Assembly (NCBI GenBank): GCA_031308135.1
Contig: JAHLJT010000631.1
Location: forward strand, 35,015,522-35,079,521
Length of the DNA: 64,000 bases
Origin: Acheta domesticus
Lineage: Eukaryota > Arthropoda > Insecta > Orthoptera > Gryllidae
Direction of reading: 5' to 3'
Shown here: positions 43,351-56,669 of the stretch, piece after piece
Position numbering within the stretch: position 1 is the stretch's first letter
How the letters are laid out: each line of letters begins with the position of its first letter
Position numbers and translations under genes: made by a program
The notes under the pieces: generated by a model
Seen by the model: only the letters and a program-made list of their open reading frames with translations
Told to the model about the DNA's origin: nothing
Databases searched by the model: none

Positions 43351-45304
43351 TGGAAAGGTCAGGGGAAGAGCATTTGAATTCATATGAAGGCCAAATGGGA
43401 TTATTGGAACGGCCATGCGTGATTTTACGTATTTCGAATCTCAGTTTTCGGTGTAAAAATGCCGTGCCGTTTGGCCTTGTAATTTAGATTCATTGGTGAA
43501 AAAAAAGTATTTTTAAATGTGGAAAAGGTTTATTCCAAATGTTTTGTTATTGTCTCCACATTTTATGTGAATGTTACTCGTATTGCGAAAAAGTGTTATG
43601 CTGCGAAGCTGCGACAGTACTCATTCTGGATTTGGATTTTTAAATTTCGAAGTTTCTGTGTGTGAATCAATGAAAGAAAAAGACTAATATAACCCAACAC
43701 TAGTTTTCGATGACATTAGTATGTATTCTGTTTTCATACGTTTTATGCATACCATTAAATCTTCAGTTTTTCAGAAATGAATTCTTTTTACCTTTTACAA
43801 GTCAGAAGATAATACACTTTCTTGCTGGTAGAGACGTATTGTAATAATCTCAATATTTCGTACATTATATATTAACGATCACATATCCTTCTGTTTGGGC
43901 TCATTTTTGTACTTCTAGGGCAGAAGGTGTGTGTTTCGTGATTGACATTGAATTTTTTAAGTGTACGGCTTCCTTTGGTGTGCTAACTTTGTTTATTCTA
44001 ATTCTTCTGAGATGTTTAAACTTCCATGTGTAATGCCACACTTGTATTCTAGATAGGCAAAGACATCTATTGATTCTTTCAATCATTACCTTAAAGTGAA
44101 TTGTAGTACTTGCATATTAAGAGATAAGATATATACTCTAATTCTTTCTCTGCAAAAAGTTTAGGAATCTATATATTTCAATAAAACATTCGATTATGTG
44201 AAATTATCTTCCTTTTGTGTTGGAACAAATGGATGGAAGAATTTACACGATCTTACTTGCAAGTAAGGGGAACGATCTGGAACAGGAAAAAAACAAGCCT
44301 TCTATGCATTGCGTGTTTAATGCGAAACGAGCAGCTGCAGAACCTTCCCGGATGTGAGATAGCAGTGGCTTAGGAGGCAATTCTTGACTTGGTCGCCTTT
44401 CTCATTGTGAAGTTTCGCTCACTATTGGAGAAGTGTGGGTCAAATGCGTTGAAATGTTATTGTGAAGATTTCATGGAATATGCTTCCTAAATACCTATGA
44501 ATTTTATTAATGTATGCTGTGAATAAACGTTTTGTGATACAGCGATTGTGCCACTCTTTCTTAGTCCTAGAAACGTTTTTACATCTAAAATAAATTGAAT
44601 ATTAATGCACATATTTTTGTAAAATCTACTGGAACATTCCTTTTAAATTTTTTTGACCTGGTGGAATTTCATTCAGATGTATTTAATTGGCTGGTAGTTT
44701 TGAGTAGAAAGGTGTAAATGTTCGGCTCCAACACGCGATTACTGAGAAAGCGGTGCAAGACCATTATCAATAATGAAGGCTTTGATCCAATGGAGGCCTG
44801 TACTCCAGGAGCTGTTCAAATGACACGTTACAGTCCCGCGAGTTTCTTGGTGGCGAGAGAAATTACGAAAATTGCTTTCCTCTTTTGAATACTGCTTCAC
44901 CCGCAAACTTTCGAGTTGAAGCCCAACGAACTTCTTAGCGGTCGCGTTCAGAGAGAAAGAAACAACATCTGTTTACAGAACTTGTTCTCCGAACTTCTGG
45001 AAGGGATCCACGGCTTCACTATTATTGTTCGAAATGATGTAAACAGTGGTGCGAAGGTGGCCGCGAGTGCGCGCTTGAAATAGCGCGCTGTTGATAGCGC
45101 CGCGTGACCTATGCGGCGAGTGCGCCGTGGCACGTGCGTGGAACGACGGCGCAGTCACCTTTCTCGGGAAGCGACTTCGCGGTGCGTCCGGCGCAGCCAA
45201 CTAGACTATAATACATCAGAGGAGCTGACCGTATGGTTTCAGTGCTCTTGGTGCACCCCGAATTGTACGTGGGTTTTTATTTCTTGTCGTGTGGACTCTT
45301 GTCT
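43351..45304. other. AT-rich stretch, no supported gene
   Basis: No recognised features. A mixed patch lies at about 45040-45200. Confidence 0.4.
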
Positions 45305-45435
45305 TCAGGATGGAATATCTCACGGTATTCCGCGTCGTTCTCCGTCGTGCCGTCTGGAGTCGCATGATCGAGACTGTGTCGAGCAGTGCTGGCGATCATG
45401 CGACTTCGAGCAGCACGATCGAGAACGATGTGAAG
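45305..45435. mobile_element. Long-inverted-repeat MITE, copy 2 (partial)
   Basis: CACGGTATTCCGCGTCGTTC then GTCGTGCCGTCTGGAGTCGC matches the arms of the element at 26010-26211. The right arm (about 45392-45428) is its imperfect complement, with the shared words GTCGCATGATCG and CGTTCTC. Outer ends are decayed or missing. Confidence 0.6.
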
Positions 45436-46055
45436 TCAAAGCATGAGAGGTGCCTGATTGTGGCGTTTAGAACTGTTTACTGAATCGACGTGTTGTTTGT
45501 ATCAGATCTTATTTCTATACTGTTGTCTTTTCGTTTATCAGTGTTTAAATTACATTAGTGATTAGAATAATAATATTCACAATACCATCAGTGTGTCCGG
45601 CATATAACTGCAAAAATAAGTCATTAACCAATAAATACACAATTTTTCAAGAATGCCATCTTATTTGTGAACTGTTTGCTTCTTATTGCAATAACATTCA
45701 CTTTCAGGCGTTACGGTAACTGCAATAACATTTCAACACCTTCCATTCTTATGGCAATAATCGACGCAGGAAGTAAGGTGTTTTCAGTGTTTCTCAATTC
45801 ATTTTTCTATCATATAGTGATTTCGTTTTTAATGATTGGTCGTGAAGACAAACAGGATTTTTATTACGCGTAGCCCGCGCCCACCCGGCCTTAACTATCG
45901 CCAAACGGAATACTGTAATACTCTCTTTCTCCAGAGGGCGCTGCTTTGACTGCAAAAAACATGCTACAAAGATGGAGCTAAAATACACTGCATAGGGTGA
46001 CTGAAGCAGTGTATTGTAGCTCGTTGGTCCGGCGACGGGCACCTCACCTTTCGCG
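45436..46055. other. AT-rich stretch, nothing recognised
   Basis: No supported features. Confidence 0.4.
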
Positions 46056-46400
46056 CGGTGCAAGGGGCGTGGCGTGGCGCGGGCAGGTGCCGTCGCCAGC
46101 GGCGCTGATTCAGCCCGCGATGCGCGTGGCCGCCAGCCGCCTTCCGCGAACGCGTGATGTCACCCGCGTCTGCGCCTCCGCCCGCGCGCCGCTAATTCGG
46201 GAAAACGCGGCATATTTTTAATCGCTGGCCAGCCGCGCGCCGCCGCGCGCCGAGGAGTCAGCTCGCAAGTGCGCGGCCCGCGGGGCTGTGGGGGAGGGGG
46301 AGGGGGCGTGTGGGTGGGAGGCGGGCGCACGCCGCGCGCCGTCGCTTACTCAGCCGCGCGCTGCGCTCCCCTTGGGCTAACGAACCCCTCGTCCTCTGTT
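46056..46400. promoter_or_regulatory. CpG island
   Basis: CpG-rich text with GCATATTTTTAATCGCTGG near 46210 and a G-rich run near 46289-46326. The frames are compositional. Regulatory role inferred from composition only. Confidence 0.3.
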
Positions 46401-47298
46401 GCGCAATGCGCGTCACGTTCAGGCGCACCGTCTACTGGAAGCGGCGTTGTCGTCGACTTGCGAAGAAGGATTTGGTCACTTCGGGAGAAAATCGAGATTG
46501 CCCATTCTTAGTTCAGAGATAGCAAGTTTTAGTTATTCTAGAGGAGATGCGTGACGGATTTTGCAATGATTCTGCTTTTAGAAATGGAGTCCCATCTTAC
46601 TTCTGCGTATATTTATGACACGCTGATTTCCTTAAAAAATTCTGATATAATCACAATAATTGGAAAATAAAAAGACGAGAAAACTAAAATTCAAAGATTG
46701 CGGGAGATTCAGTGGTGAGTTTGATGGTATCAACGAAGCGAAACATTGTTGATCAAGAATTTCCGCTTTGAACAGTGGGGGCTGGTGCCCGCCAGAAATC
46801 GGTGTTACATCTCTATTAAATAACGTGAGTTTAATTCCCATTATCCAGATCAGTAGTACTATACAATAAAACGAAAGAAACTCATTAAATTCATTTAAAT
46901 TAAGTTCAATAAAAATCTATATTGAAACATGACTTACATAATTTAACGGGTCGAATTCGTGTCAGGTGAGCTCACCGCCAGTGCTCGTGGTTCTGCCTTT
47001 GATTGGCAGTAAACGCTCCAGTTTTTTCATTAATTCGGCGTTGAGGTAACTGAAGATAACAGAAGTAATACAAAACAATAATAGATTAGGATTTCAAGGT
47101 CCGGTGACACTTCAGCACTTTGCAAAAAACATAGTTTGATTTGTTTAATCCTAGTTCATTTCATGACTTTTGTTATTACTGCAATTGTTGATGTTAAGGA
47201 AACTTTTATTTCGCAAATTTCCCTAGACTGCGTAGTGTCGTTCGCAATAATAAAGCTATATTTTTTCGGGAATGCATACGCTCTTAATGTGGAATAAC
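46401..47298. other. No supported gene
   Basis: Mostly AT-rich, without recognised features. Confidence 0.4.

Positions 47299-47368
<70 letters not shown>
47299..47368 (+). repeat. (TAT)n microsatellite
   Basis: About 23 ATT/TAT units, with a looser TAT-rich tail to about 47440. It makes a false poly-Tyr frame on plus and poly-Asn on minus. Confidence 0.97.
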
Positions 47369-47369
<1 letters not shown>

Positions 47370-47789
47370 CTATCACTGTTACTATTATTTATATTATAAC
47401 TATTGCTATTATTATTATTTACATTATTATTTTTATATGAATACAATGGTTAATTTTTCAAAATGTGAAATACTTTCTCATGAGATAACATCATCGCTCT
47501 GTGACTGTCGCTCCCAGTTCATACACAGCAGCAGGACTCGCAAAGACACAAAACGTATCACAAATAATAATTGTTGCTCGAGATCATTACATTCCAAAGC
47601 GTTATTCTATGAAGAAAACGCACACGAAATTCCAAGGTATTTAGAGTCTAAAAAAGTGTTGCTACTTTGTATTGCTCTGACAAAAATAGGATTCAATTTT
47701 TTTTTCAGATTTCTTCATCTTTTGACATTTCATATATTGTGTAGCTTTTGTTCAATGTCAAAATGTCAATTTCTATTCCAAGTACTCAC

Positions 47790-48026
47790 CTATTGGCAAT
47801 TAAGACATGGTCGACAATAAATTTTAGTTTTAACTTCACTACCTGTTAGACATTTATGTGAATCATACCACGAAGAATTAAATTTTCTTGCATTTATATC
47901 GCCTGGACGATGCACAACCGTACTCAACATAGGTGTAGATCGACCATTGTTCAAAATTTGTCTCTTTTCTACATCATTAAGATTATAAAATGGTGTATGT
48001 AGTAGTTCATTCACTGTATTTGCCAT
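47790..48026 (-). pseudogene. hAT transposase amino-terminal fragment (TTF-type zinc finger)
   Basis: A 78-codon frame from an ATG with A at -3 and G at +4. NDVEKRQILNNGRSTP followed by RKFNSSWYDSHKCLTG and KIYCRPCLNC resembles the TTF-type zinc-finger start of ZMYM1-like hAT transposases, where W/F-Y-x-x-x-x-W-L-x-G and L-F-C-x-P-C-L blocks are conserved. The Trp expected after His-Lys is Cys here. The frame stops at TAG, immediately followed by GTGAGT, a donor-like word; because the stop lies before it, splicing at that point would not rescue the frame. No dimerisation or catalytic part of the transposase follows. Likely a relic. Family assignment is from memory of motifs. Confidence 0.5.
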
Positions 48027-49019
48027 TATATGAAAGTAAAATCAGATTTAAATATTAAAAAAAACAAATAACACTAACAATTCGCAGCATACTAATTAAA
48101 AAATAAAATAAACTAAATACTTCTTAAATATTAATTTTCTCATCTTATTAATTAGTCAGCAAGACAGTAAACACACGCGCTACGCGGCTTACATTTGAGT
48201 GGAAATCGGAGTCTTGCATGCGCGCAGCCAGCAAGTGAATTTGCACGAAGAATGAACGTGTGCTCGCAAAGTTGACACGCTCACGCAGCGAATCCATGGC
48301 TCGTGATTCACAATGTTAAACGTTCTTAAGAGCGACGTCACAAATCGGTGCGTTGGTTGGCTTGCGCCTAGGCGCCAGGACAGCGTTCGATAGACACTCT
48401 TTGATTTCAAAATGATTTTTTATATCGATATTGCTGCAATATCTCTAATATTAAACGACTTTAAATGGAAAATCTTTTATATTACAATCATATGAAAGTA
48501 TTTTACGATTATTTGAGGCTTGCGCCACCGTGCAACCTAACCTAGAGTTGCCATTGGTTTTGAACGTTTTTCTTCTATTTTGGAAAATATGAATCTGGCA
48601 TTTATACATTCTTTCACTTTGTACGTGTGGGTGTATCTTTTGCTACGAAATTTTAATAATTGAAGCAAAGCAACGCTAAAACATTATATGCTTGTAGAGA
48701 ACTTTGATATTTGTAAATAAACTATTCTGAGCTGAACATACCTTTAAAATATATTAAATGTTATACCACTGTGAACAACGGTGTGTAAGAAATTCTAAAT
48801 GAATTACAATATAGAAGTAAGGAAATGTGACCACGTACGTTATAGCGACAATAATACATTGATACGAGGAAGCCATTAGGAACGAGGAAAACGTGCGGTT
48901 ATTCAGCGTTCATAAGCATCGTCGAACCCTGCAGAACATCATGAGAGGAATCGGGGAATTGAATTCAGTTGTTAGATATTCGGCAAGCCAATGGGCAGAA
49001 GAGTAATGAGAAGTTGGTT
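48027..49019. other. AT-rich stretch, nothing recognised
   Basis: No supported features. Confidence 0.4.
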
Positions 49020-49340
49020 GCGCGTGAGGAAGAGGCCCCCAGGGCGTGCCTGCGCTGCGTCCGCGGCCGGGGCGCGGAGGCCCGCGGCCGTCCCTCGGCG
49101 CCGGCGCGGTGCGGCGCGGCGCGGCGCGGCGCGGCGCGCTACAAGCGGCTACCTATCCGACGCTCATATTCATTATGTACATAGGTTTCACTACGAAACT
49201 TCATGAATTATTTACGCACGTTGCGGCGCGGCGCGGCGCACATGAATATGGAGCTGCGATGACGGCGACCGCCTCGCTCGCGCCCACGCGCCCGGCGCAC
49301 ATCGCCCCGGCGCCCCAGCCGCGCCGCCCGCTGCTCCCGC
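49020..49340. promoter_or_regulatory. CpG island split by an AT-rich block
   Basis: Two CpG-dense parts, each with GCGGCGCGGCGC runs, flank an AT-rich block at about 49158-49215 containing CATATTCATTATGTACATAG and CATGAATTATTTACG. The frames are compositional. A conserved regulatory element is possible. Confidence 0.3.
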
Positions 49341-50660
49341 CACGACTCTCCGGTCGGTCGTCACCGCTCAAAACCTTTGCGATTCGGGTCGCGAACATGT
49401 TTTGACGAATAGCTTTTACTCGTAGAACCACTGTAGAAGAGAGGCAAATACTATGCACATTTTTCCCAATGTGTGTCTCGTTTTTCTCGAATCTTACCAA
49501 TATTGAAGCTCTTCTTCCAAATCTCCACTCTTTAAAATAATTTTAATACCGGTTTGACTGTATTTATTGATGGAACGGGGGTTACACGTTTCCTACTTTA
49601 GGATACACATATTATACTTTGTGTAATTATAGTTTCAATCCTGTGTATGACTGGATTCCGTTTTGGTAACTCTGTTTTTTATACTGGTCTCTCAAGATAT
49701 GATAAGTGTCAGTATTTTTGTGAGGACTCCTGATTCGGGAATCTTTAAGCATTGGAGACAGTTTTAGAATTTCGTTCTAGACTGTTAGGTGAACAAGAAT
49801 TCATTGCACCAGTTATTTCATGCAACTGATCCTACAAAGAGACCCTCGTCTTTACGATGGATGCATCCTGAAAAAAAATGTTATTTGTGCATTTCATATT
49901 TTCTTTCCCATTTCTTTCGTTAATGTGTATAATTAATTTATCATAGTGAATAGAATCCTCATTATCTTTTCGATTTTTTATCTACAATTTATGCTTTTGG
50001 TGTATCATGTCGTCACAGTCTGGATCTGGAGTATCTGCAACGCACATTCCTATACCTATTTTTAGAAAGTACACATACTGACGTTATATACTGTTTATGA
50101 AGGTCTTTCGTTTTGAATCCTTTACGCAATGTTTTTAATGTCAAGATAAGTGCCCCTTATCCTGCCTTCGCTGGTCAATATGTCCTGCGCTGCATAATTT
50201 ATTTGTTCTTAAAAAAAAGAAAAGAGAGAAACCTCGCCGTTTGGAGGTTCAGAACGTTGTTTTGTTGCGCTTGCCTAGATCGTTGGTGCCGCGAACGTTC
50301 AACACTTCAGTAAGGATAAAAGAGATATCAACCACAATCGTTTGATGTTATTTAATTTTGAACGATATGTTTTAGGAGCAATTTTCCTCCTTATCAATGA
50401 CACTACACTAATTCACTGACACTTGAACTGTCACTGATACTGAGAAAATTTGTACTCGAGACATATCTGGATAACGGTTTGATATTAAATACCATAAACT
50501 ATTGTAATTGATATTTCTTGAAGCTTTATTAATTATGGAGTACCACAAGATATCCGCTTCACCACGGAACAACGTACAACGCGGTAACAACGTACGTGCA
50601 AATTATCAGCTGCCATTCGTAAAAGCACGTGGAAAATAAACAGATCAACACGCTCTTCTT
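49341..50660. other. AT-rich stretch, no supported gene
   Basis: No recognised features. Confidence 0.4.
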
Positions 50661-50814
50661 CATTCAGGCCAGTCATCTCTAATTCGCCCAAAACGCCGAA
50701 TGCTTTTCATTCCTCCAGAACGCCGGGCGAGCCGTGCGCCGGGCGAGCGCGGAGGGCGCTGGGGGCGAGGCCGCGCCCGCGGAAGACGAATGGTGAGGAG
50801 GCGCTTCCCCGGGG

Positions 50815-51535
50815 GTGGGCGAGGCTCGGGGTAAAGGAATGGGACGGACTTCTCTCCAGCAAACGGTACGCAAGTGATGAGTCGAGAAGGTAATGGTGAT
50901 CAGTCGTGACAGAAAAATGACGGACTGTTGTGCTTTCGTGCTAGAATAGACACATCTTTGCAGTCACTGGCATTCTGCTACTCGTTTTAGATTCTCTTTC
51001 ATTTGGAAACTCCGCAGACATTAGATGAGAATTGCCAATCTCATTCCGTTCTTTTATCCTTCGTAAATACTTCGTATTATTGTGAGATAAACGTGCTGCA
51101 AGCGGATCAGTCATTTGGTAACGTCCAGGTTGTTCTGGATGTCTGCGAGGCTCGGCGTTGTAATGGGGATTCTCGCGTAAAATTCGCACCTCGGGATGAA
51201 GGAATGGGACGGATGTCTCGCCAAGGGTCAGCAATGAGGAGTCGAGAAGGTAATGGTGATCAGTCATCGAAGAAAAATGACGGACGATTGTAGTTTCATG
51301 CTGGAAGAGACACATCTTTGAAGTCCCTGGCATTCTGCTACTTGTTTTCAGTGGATGTATTTATTTAAATTTCTTCCATTTGAAAACTCCGAAGACATTA
51401 GATAAATATTTTCTATCTCATTTCGTTGTTTTATCCTTCGTAAACGCTTCGTATTATTGTGGGATAAACGTCTCAAAATAATATGCGGATAAGTGGATAA
51501 TAAAAAGCGGATCAGTCATTTGGTAACGTCAAGTA
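50815..51535 (+). repeat. Diverged tandem duplication, period about 365 bp
   Basis: Copy A (50815 to about 51125) and copy B (about 51185-51535) share GGAATGGGACGGA, then GAGTCGAGAAGGTAATGGTG, GACACATCTTTG, CTGGCATTCTGCTAC, ATCCTTCGTAAA, and GCGGATCAGTCATTTGGTAA, all in the same order. Copy B has about 40 bp extra near its end (AATATGCGGATAAGTGG). Confidence 0.85.
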
Positions 51536-54500
51536 TTTGGATTTCTGCCTTCAATTACAATTTTCATGTATTGCTTATCACGACGAGTTAAGGAAATAGT
51601 TCAGTCGGCAAATACTGAAAAAGAGAGGGGGTTACATGGAAAAAGGTCATAAAACCTTTTTCTTTGGATATGTTGTAAATACTCAGGCACTACCTAAAAC
51701 CCCAAGTTTTCAACCTCCCACACTCCGTGCTAACTACATGAGACCCGAAAAACCCGTATTTTTCTGACTTTCTACAAATTTTTCTCTATAACATTTCAAC
51801 TTTCAGTTCTGTAGAAAAAGGATTCAAATCAATTTTAAAGAGGTTAAATTTCCTACAATTGTTGTATGAAACATTTCTTTGCAAACCTATTACCAAGCAA
51901 GTTACAGATTAAAAAAACAAATTTCTCCAAATTGCGCGCAGAAATACACGTTGTGATATTATAATCAACTCATAATAAATATAATTATTATTACATGTAA
52001 TATTATAATTTAACTCACCGTCGGTGTAATAATTGACTTACAATTGCACCCATTCCCGTAAATCTTGATACATAAAAAGTTGCTGCGTATTTGTGTTTCA
52101 GCTTAATTCAACAACACGGAAAGGATTTCAGTTCAACAAAACTTGATGAACATTATTACCAGAGAATTTCAATTGGGAAAATGTTACTGGGGGGTGTAAG
52201 GTACTCCTCGTGGGGTGAATGACATTATAAACAATATCGTTGGTATAATTGGTTTGCAAAGAAATGGTTTATACAAAAGTTGTAGCAATGTAGAGAAAAA
52301 CCCGAAAAATAAGAGAAATCTGGTGTTTTCTGGTTGCATAGAGTTAGCACAGGGTGTGGAAGATAGAAAACTTGGAATTTTAACTAGCGCCTGGATTCTG
52401 ACATACCAACAAAAAAAGTTTTTGTGACAGTTTTCCTGGTAAAATGTACTTGCCGATTGGACTAAACGATTGAAACTAATAGGAGGCCACATTCTCAAGA
52501 GAGAATACCACGGTGCATAAAGTTTCTGGGAGAGGAACAAGGGTCAAGGTCAGACGCAACCTGTCGGTCCCAGAACGTTCGCCTCAGCATTTGCAGAGCG
52601 CGATACATTCTGTGCAATGTTACCACATAGTGACTTTCCTGTAAAATAAAATTATAAAAATGTGTAAAGAATGCTGTTAGTGACTTTGGAATTAAATAAT
52701 CGTGTAGATTAGACTGTGTACGTAGCATTTATAAAAGTACACAATACTCAGATTAATATTAATACTTCCTGTCGTTCAGTCGAGAATGTATATGTAGGCA
52801 GCTCGTAACTTGTATTTAGGACTGAGAATGTTGAGTATACATGTGCTTCATTGGGCGTAAGCATTCCGTTTGTATATCCGAAGCGCAGTTGTGGAATGTC
52901 TCCATCGCAGTATGCAAATATTCTGCAGATTCGGCGGAAACGAATTGCAACACTGAACGTGAAACTTGTTCTCTATACGGAATCAAATGATCTTGACGCG
53001 ATGCATTTTTGTCATAAAAACTGGCGTGCAGAAACGTAGACGTCGTAGAGAAATATGAGTTGGAATGTCATCTTGAATGCATGAAGTATTAAGGAAGTGC
53101 TGGTGAGGACCTGTTGGGAATCATTTGTCATGATGCCTCAGAATCGCCGCATGTTTGCAATGAAGACCGCGTGATATATAATCTTCTGGATGAAGCGAAA
53201 AATTAGTTATTATATGTACACTGGCGGTTTGTCGCTAGCAGGAAATATTTTGAAAAGTAATTTTCGTTGCAGCAGGGGTCTCGATGTTTATTTTCTTAAA
53301 TGACTTGGACTATCCTGTTGATAACATCGCTTTGTTGGCACTTCCAATGTATTCATGGGCGTACCAGCGCCAATCGAGCCATTACTGGGGATGCGGAAAT
53401 TCTGAGAAATATTACTTACATTAAAAATGTTTAAAATAAAAAGTGATGATTATCTGAAAGATAAACTAATGGTACTACAGCATACCCAAAAGTTCGTAAA
53501 ATAATACTACGTAAAATAATATTATTAATCGATATATTAATAATGCAAATGGTGTAGTGCCATTATTGTTCAATAGGTTGTGTCGTGCAAAACTCATCAT
53601 TATTGAAACACATCTAACCGTGTCTGTTTGCTAGTACTCGTTTCCTCTAAAACCTATTCTACAAGGAAAACTGACATGTTTGTTGCATTCTTACCCAAAA
53701 CTATTTGTGGCCATTGTGAATCTGTTGCAACGACATTCAACAACATTCGTTGCCATTGCAGCAATGCTCGAAAGTTACATTTTTTAATAATGCTCCCACT
53801 CGTTAATAAACGCATTTCTCAAGGTGATCTTACTCTACAGAAACTAAAATGTAATCGTAAGATATGTTTACAAATAATACAATGCTGTGGGGATCCTTCC
53901 TGTGTTACATGAAATATTCTCGTAGAATTTTATCAAAACGCATATTTTTGCACATCTTTATATTTTTTCTTCCTCTAAAGTTTAATTTAAATGTGGCTTT
54001 CAGAATAACATAGAAGAGCAAAACAACTTTTCAAATGGACATTTTCAGAGAAATTTTAGAGACAGGTCCATTAAAGCGTTTTGAAAATGCGGCATTTTTG
54101 GATCATAAGAACTGTTTAAAGACTTTGTGTCTTCGAAGACATTGTACCATCCAATACTAAGACTGCCGCCTCCGGTGGCGAGTACTTTCAAGTTGACAAT
54201 TGTTGCGTGCCATGGAAATACAAATTAACAATCTTTAAAAAAAATATAGTACCTGATTCTTTATCCTCAGAAAGGGAAAGATACATAAAAAAAATCGATA
54301 GAATAGTTATAATACGTAGAAAAGTATCAAAGGAATATGAACAATCACGCTACTAATTGGGTCAGATAAACCATCAGTTGAATTTTTGTTTCTGAAGAAA
54401 AGAGTATTTCCTCTGGAACGTGTATAGATAGCTTCGATTTATCGTGAGATTCAGAGAACGTAAAACTACTAGCAACATTTGATGAGGCAGGATTCTGTGC
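51536..54500. other. AT-rich stretch, no supported gene
   Basis: The 118-codon minus-strand frame (52184-52540) and the 94-codon plus-strand frame (53628-53912) show no recognised domain. Confidence 0.4.
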
Positions 54501-54559
54501 ACGATGGCGAAAGCCGTAATGCCCTTTGACCAATCAGTTTCGGCGAGGAAGCGCTGGAG

Positions 54560-55440
54560 CGGGAGGAAGCGGTCCCGCCGCGCCCCCTCGCGAGCCTTGG
54601 CTGGCGGCGCCCTGCCGTCCCCCCACCCCCACCCCCCGCCTGTCTGCCTTTGCCTTGGCGCGGGCGGGCGAAGGTGGGCGGGACCGACCGGTCTTGTCCG
54701 TTTAAAAGCCCATATAACTCGCAACGCCGCTGACGCGAGCGGCGCGCGTCCGCCCGCGCCCACAGCCACCCAGCCCACCCTCCCGCGCCCGCACCCTCCC
54801 CCCGACCCGCTCCATCCCCGTCCCCCCTCCCCCGCCACGTCCCTTGCGCCCGCCCGCTTCCCCACTGCCCGTCACCCGCCTTCCCGCCACCCGCCGCTCG
54901 TTGCCCCCCGCCCACCATCCGCCATCTGCCGCCCGCTACCTCGCTCGCCCGCCACCGCGCCCACTTGCTACCCCGCCCGCTTGCCACCCCGCCCACTTTC
55001 CCACCCGCCGGCTTGCCCACCCGCCCGCTTGCCCACCCGCCTGCCTGCCGCTCCCCTCGCTCACCCGCTTGCCGTCACACCCGCCCGCTTGCCTCCACTA
55101 ACCGTCCCGTCTGCCTGCTGCCAGCTAACCACTGCCCCTTGCCCAGCGCCCGCCGCCTGCCGCCCATCGCCCCAGCACCGGCTGCCCGCCGGCGGCCGAG
55201 TTCCGGGAGCGCGCGCGGTCCATCCCGCAGAGCCGGATCTGCCTCGCCCCGCGCCCGCCCCCGCCCCGCCCCCGGGCCTCGCGCTGGCTCGCAACGCTCC
55301 GCCGCCCCGGGCGAGCTCAGAGCGCGCGTAAATGGCCGCTAATGAATAAATGCGATAGTTTAACCGCTTCGCCCTTTGGCGCTCGTCCGTCTCTCTGCGG
55401 CCGGCGCGCGCGCGGACACGGAGAGGGCGGACGCTCCACT
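54560..55440. repeat. CpG island with C-rich minisatellite
   Basis: Very C-rich on the plus strand. Between about 54840 and 55110 an irregular unit CCACCCGCCCGCTTGC-like recurs. At 55330-55365 an AT-rich block (AAATGGCCGCTAATGAATAA) interrupts the island. Frames up to 275 codons on the plus strand (Pro-rich) and 183 codons on the minus strand are compositional. Confidence 0.6.
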
Positions 55441-56540
55441 GCAGAGGGGGCCTCGGTGCTTCTCTTTCGCTGGCGGGGTCCGTGCCCTCTTGTTAGGGGC
55501 ATTGTGGAATTCAATTGCTCCGCCTCAGCGTGATGGCGCAGAAAGGAATCGGACGAGTTGTTTTTATACGGCATTGTAAAACTTTTAAATGCTTCATTGT
55601 GAACAAATTAAATAGTTTCTGTATTGATTGTATTGGGTTCACGTGGTGCTGAAAACAGTGATACTTCTAGATTTTTTTAGTTGTGTCCTTATCAGAGACG
55701 TACAAATAAACCCTGCTCGGTTCCGCAGTACTGTTAGAAATCCGTGGGGTCAAAATGGTAGTCCCCGATGGGCTTGGTCTTACAAACAGGATACGCTGGG
55801 ATGAATCGCGCGAGGTCTGTGGCCTCTGCTGCGACATCCGCATGGAATGCACGGCCAGAAACCACAAGAATAGCTCATAGTAGCAGGTTCCTCATTCGTT
55901 CTCGTGCGTGATTAAACCCTACAGCCTCTGGTACTTGTCTTCAAACTTTTATCTTGCATTGTTCGCGTTAAGAATGCTGCCGAAGACTGTAGTATGCTTC
56001 AAAAGTGTCTCCGGGAAATTTTTTTAATTGTACGCATGGTGTTTCGATGTTCACGTTACGGATGAAACCAAATTCAAGATGTCTAAGTTGTTGTCTCAAC
56101 CATTGTATAGTTACTGCTAGGTATCTTATATTACGAAGTAGATAGAACTTCTATATTGAAAATTACTAGCTGTATTAGTGTTTGTTATGATAGTTATAAT
56201 CGAAACAATAAAACACAAAAATGCTTACAATGGAGAATAAAAATTTACATACATACATACCTAATATTTAAAAAAAACACTAAAAACTGAATTTTTAGAA
56301 GACCTTCTAGACATTTTCACCTACATTGCCAGCCGCACTCATCCATTTCCACGTTTCCATAAACCACGTGCTCACCGAATCGCAAGACGAATGTTGGCTT
56401 CTAATGTTCGAAACCACGAATATTTTAGTGGAATCACGCGTTCGATCGCTCGGTAGTTGTAAGCCTATCTAGAGCGCCCCTGCCCGGTACTTCGATTTAT
56501 TTTGAGCTGCATTTGACAGGTAGTAATGATGTAGGTGAGG
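55441..56540. other. No supported gene
   Basis: Mixed to AT-rich DNA without recognised features. Confidence 0.4.
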
Positions 56541-56541
56541 T

Positions 56542-56669
56542 CGTCAGGTGTAAATCAGCTGTTAGAGAGTCATCCAGTCGGGAGCTTACACGTCGCTAGT
56601 GACGTCACTATGGTGTCGTTCAACCTGCAGATTGGATGACACCATAACAGCTGATTTACGTCAAGTGCA
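56542..56669. mobile_element. Small foldback element
   Basis: The left arm has TAAATCAGCTGTTA then GTCATCCA. The right arm has the complements TGGATGAC and TAACAGCTGATTTA. A GTGACGTCAC palindrome lies in the middle. About 128 bp; no clear flanking duplication. Confidence 0.6.

Noticed and set aside
47156..47820. Poly-Tyr and poly-Asn proteins
   Set aside because: Both are readings of the (TAT)n microsatellite.
54374..55342. 275-codon Pro-rich plus-strand frame and 183-codon minus-strand frame
   Set aside because: Both come from the same C-rich, stop-poor repeat; opposite-strand frames coexist, codon content is purely compositional.
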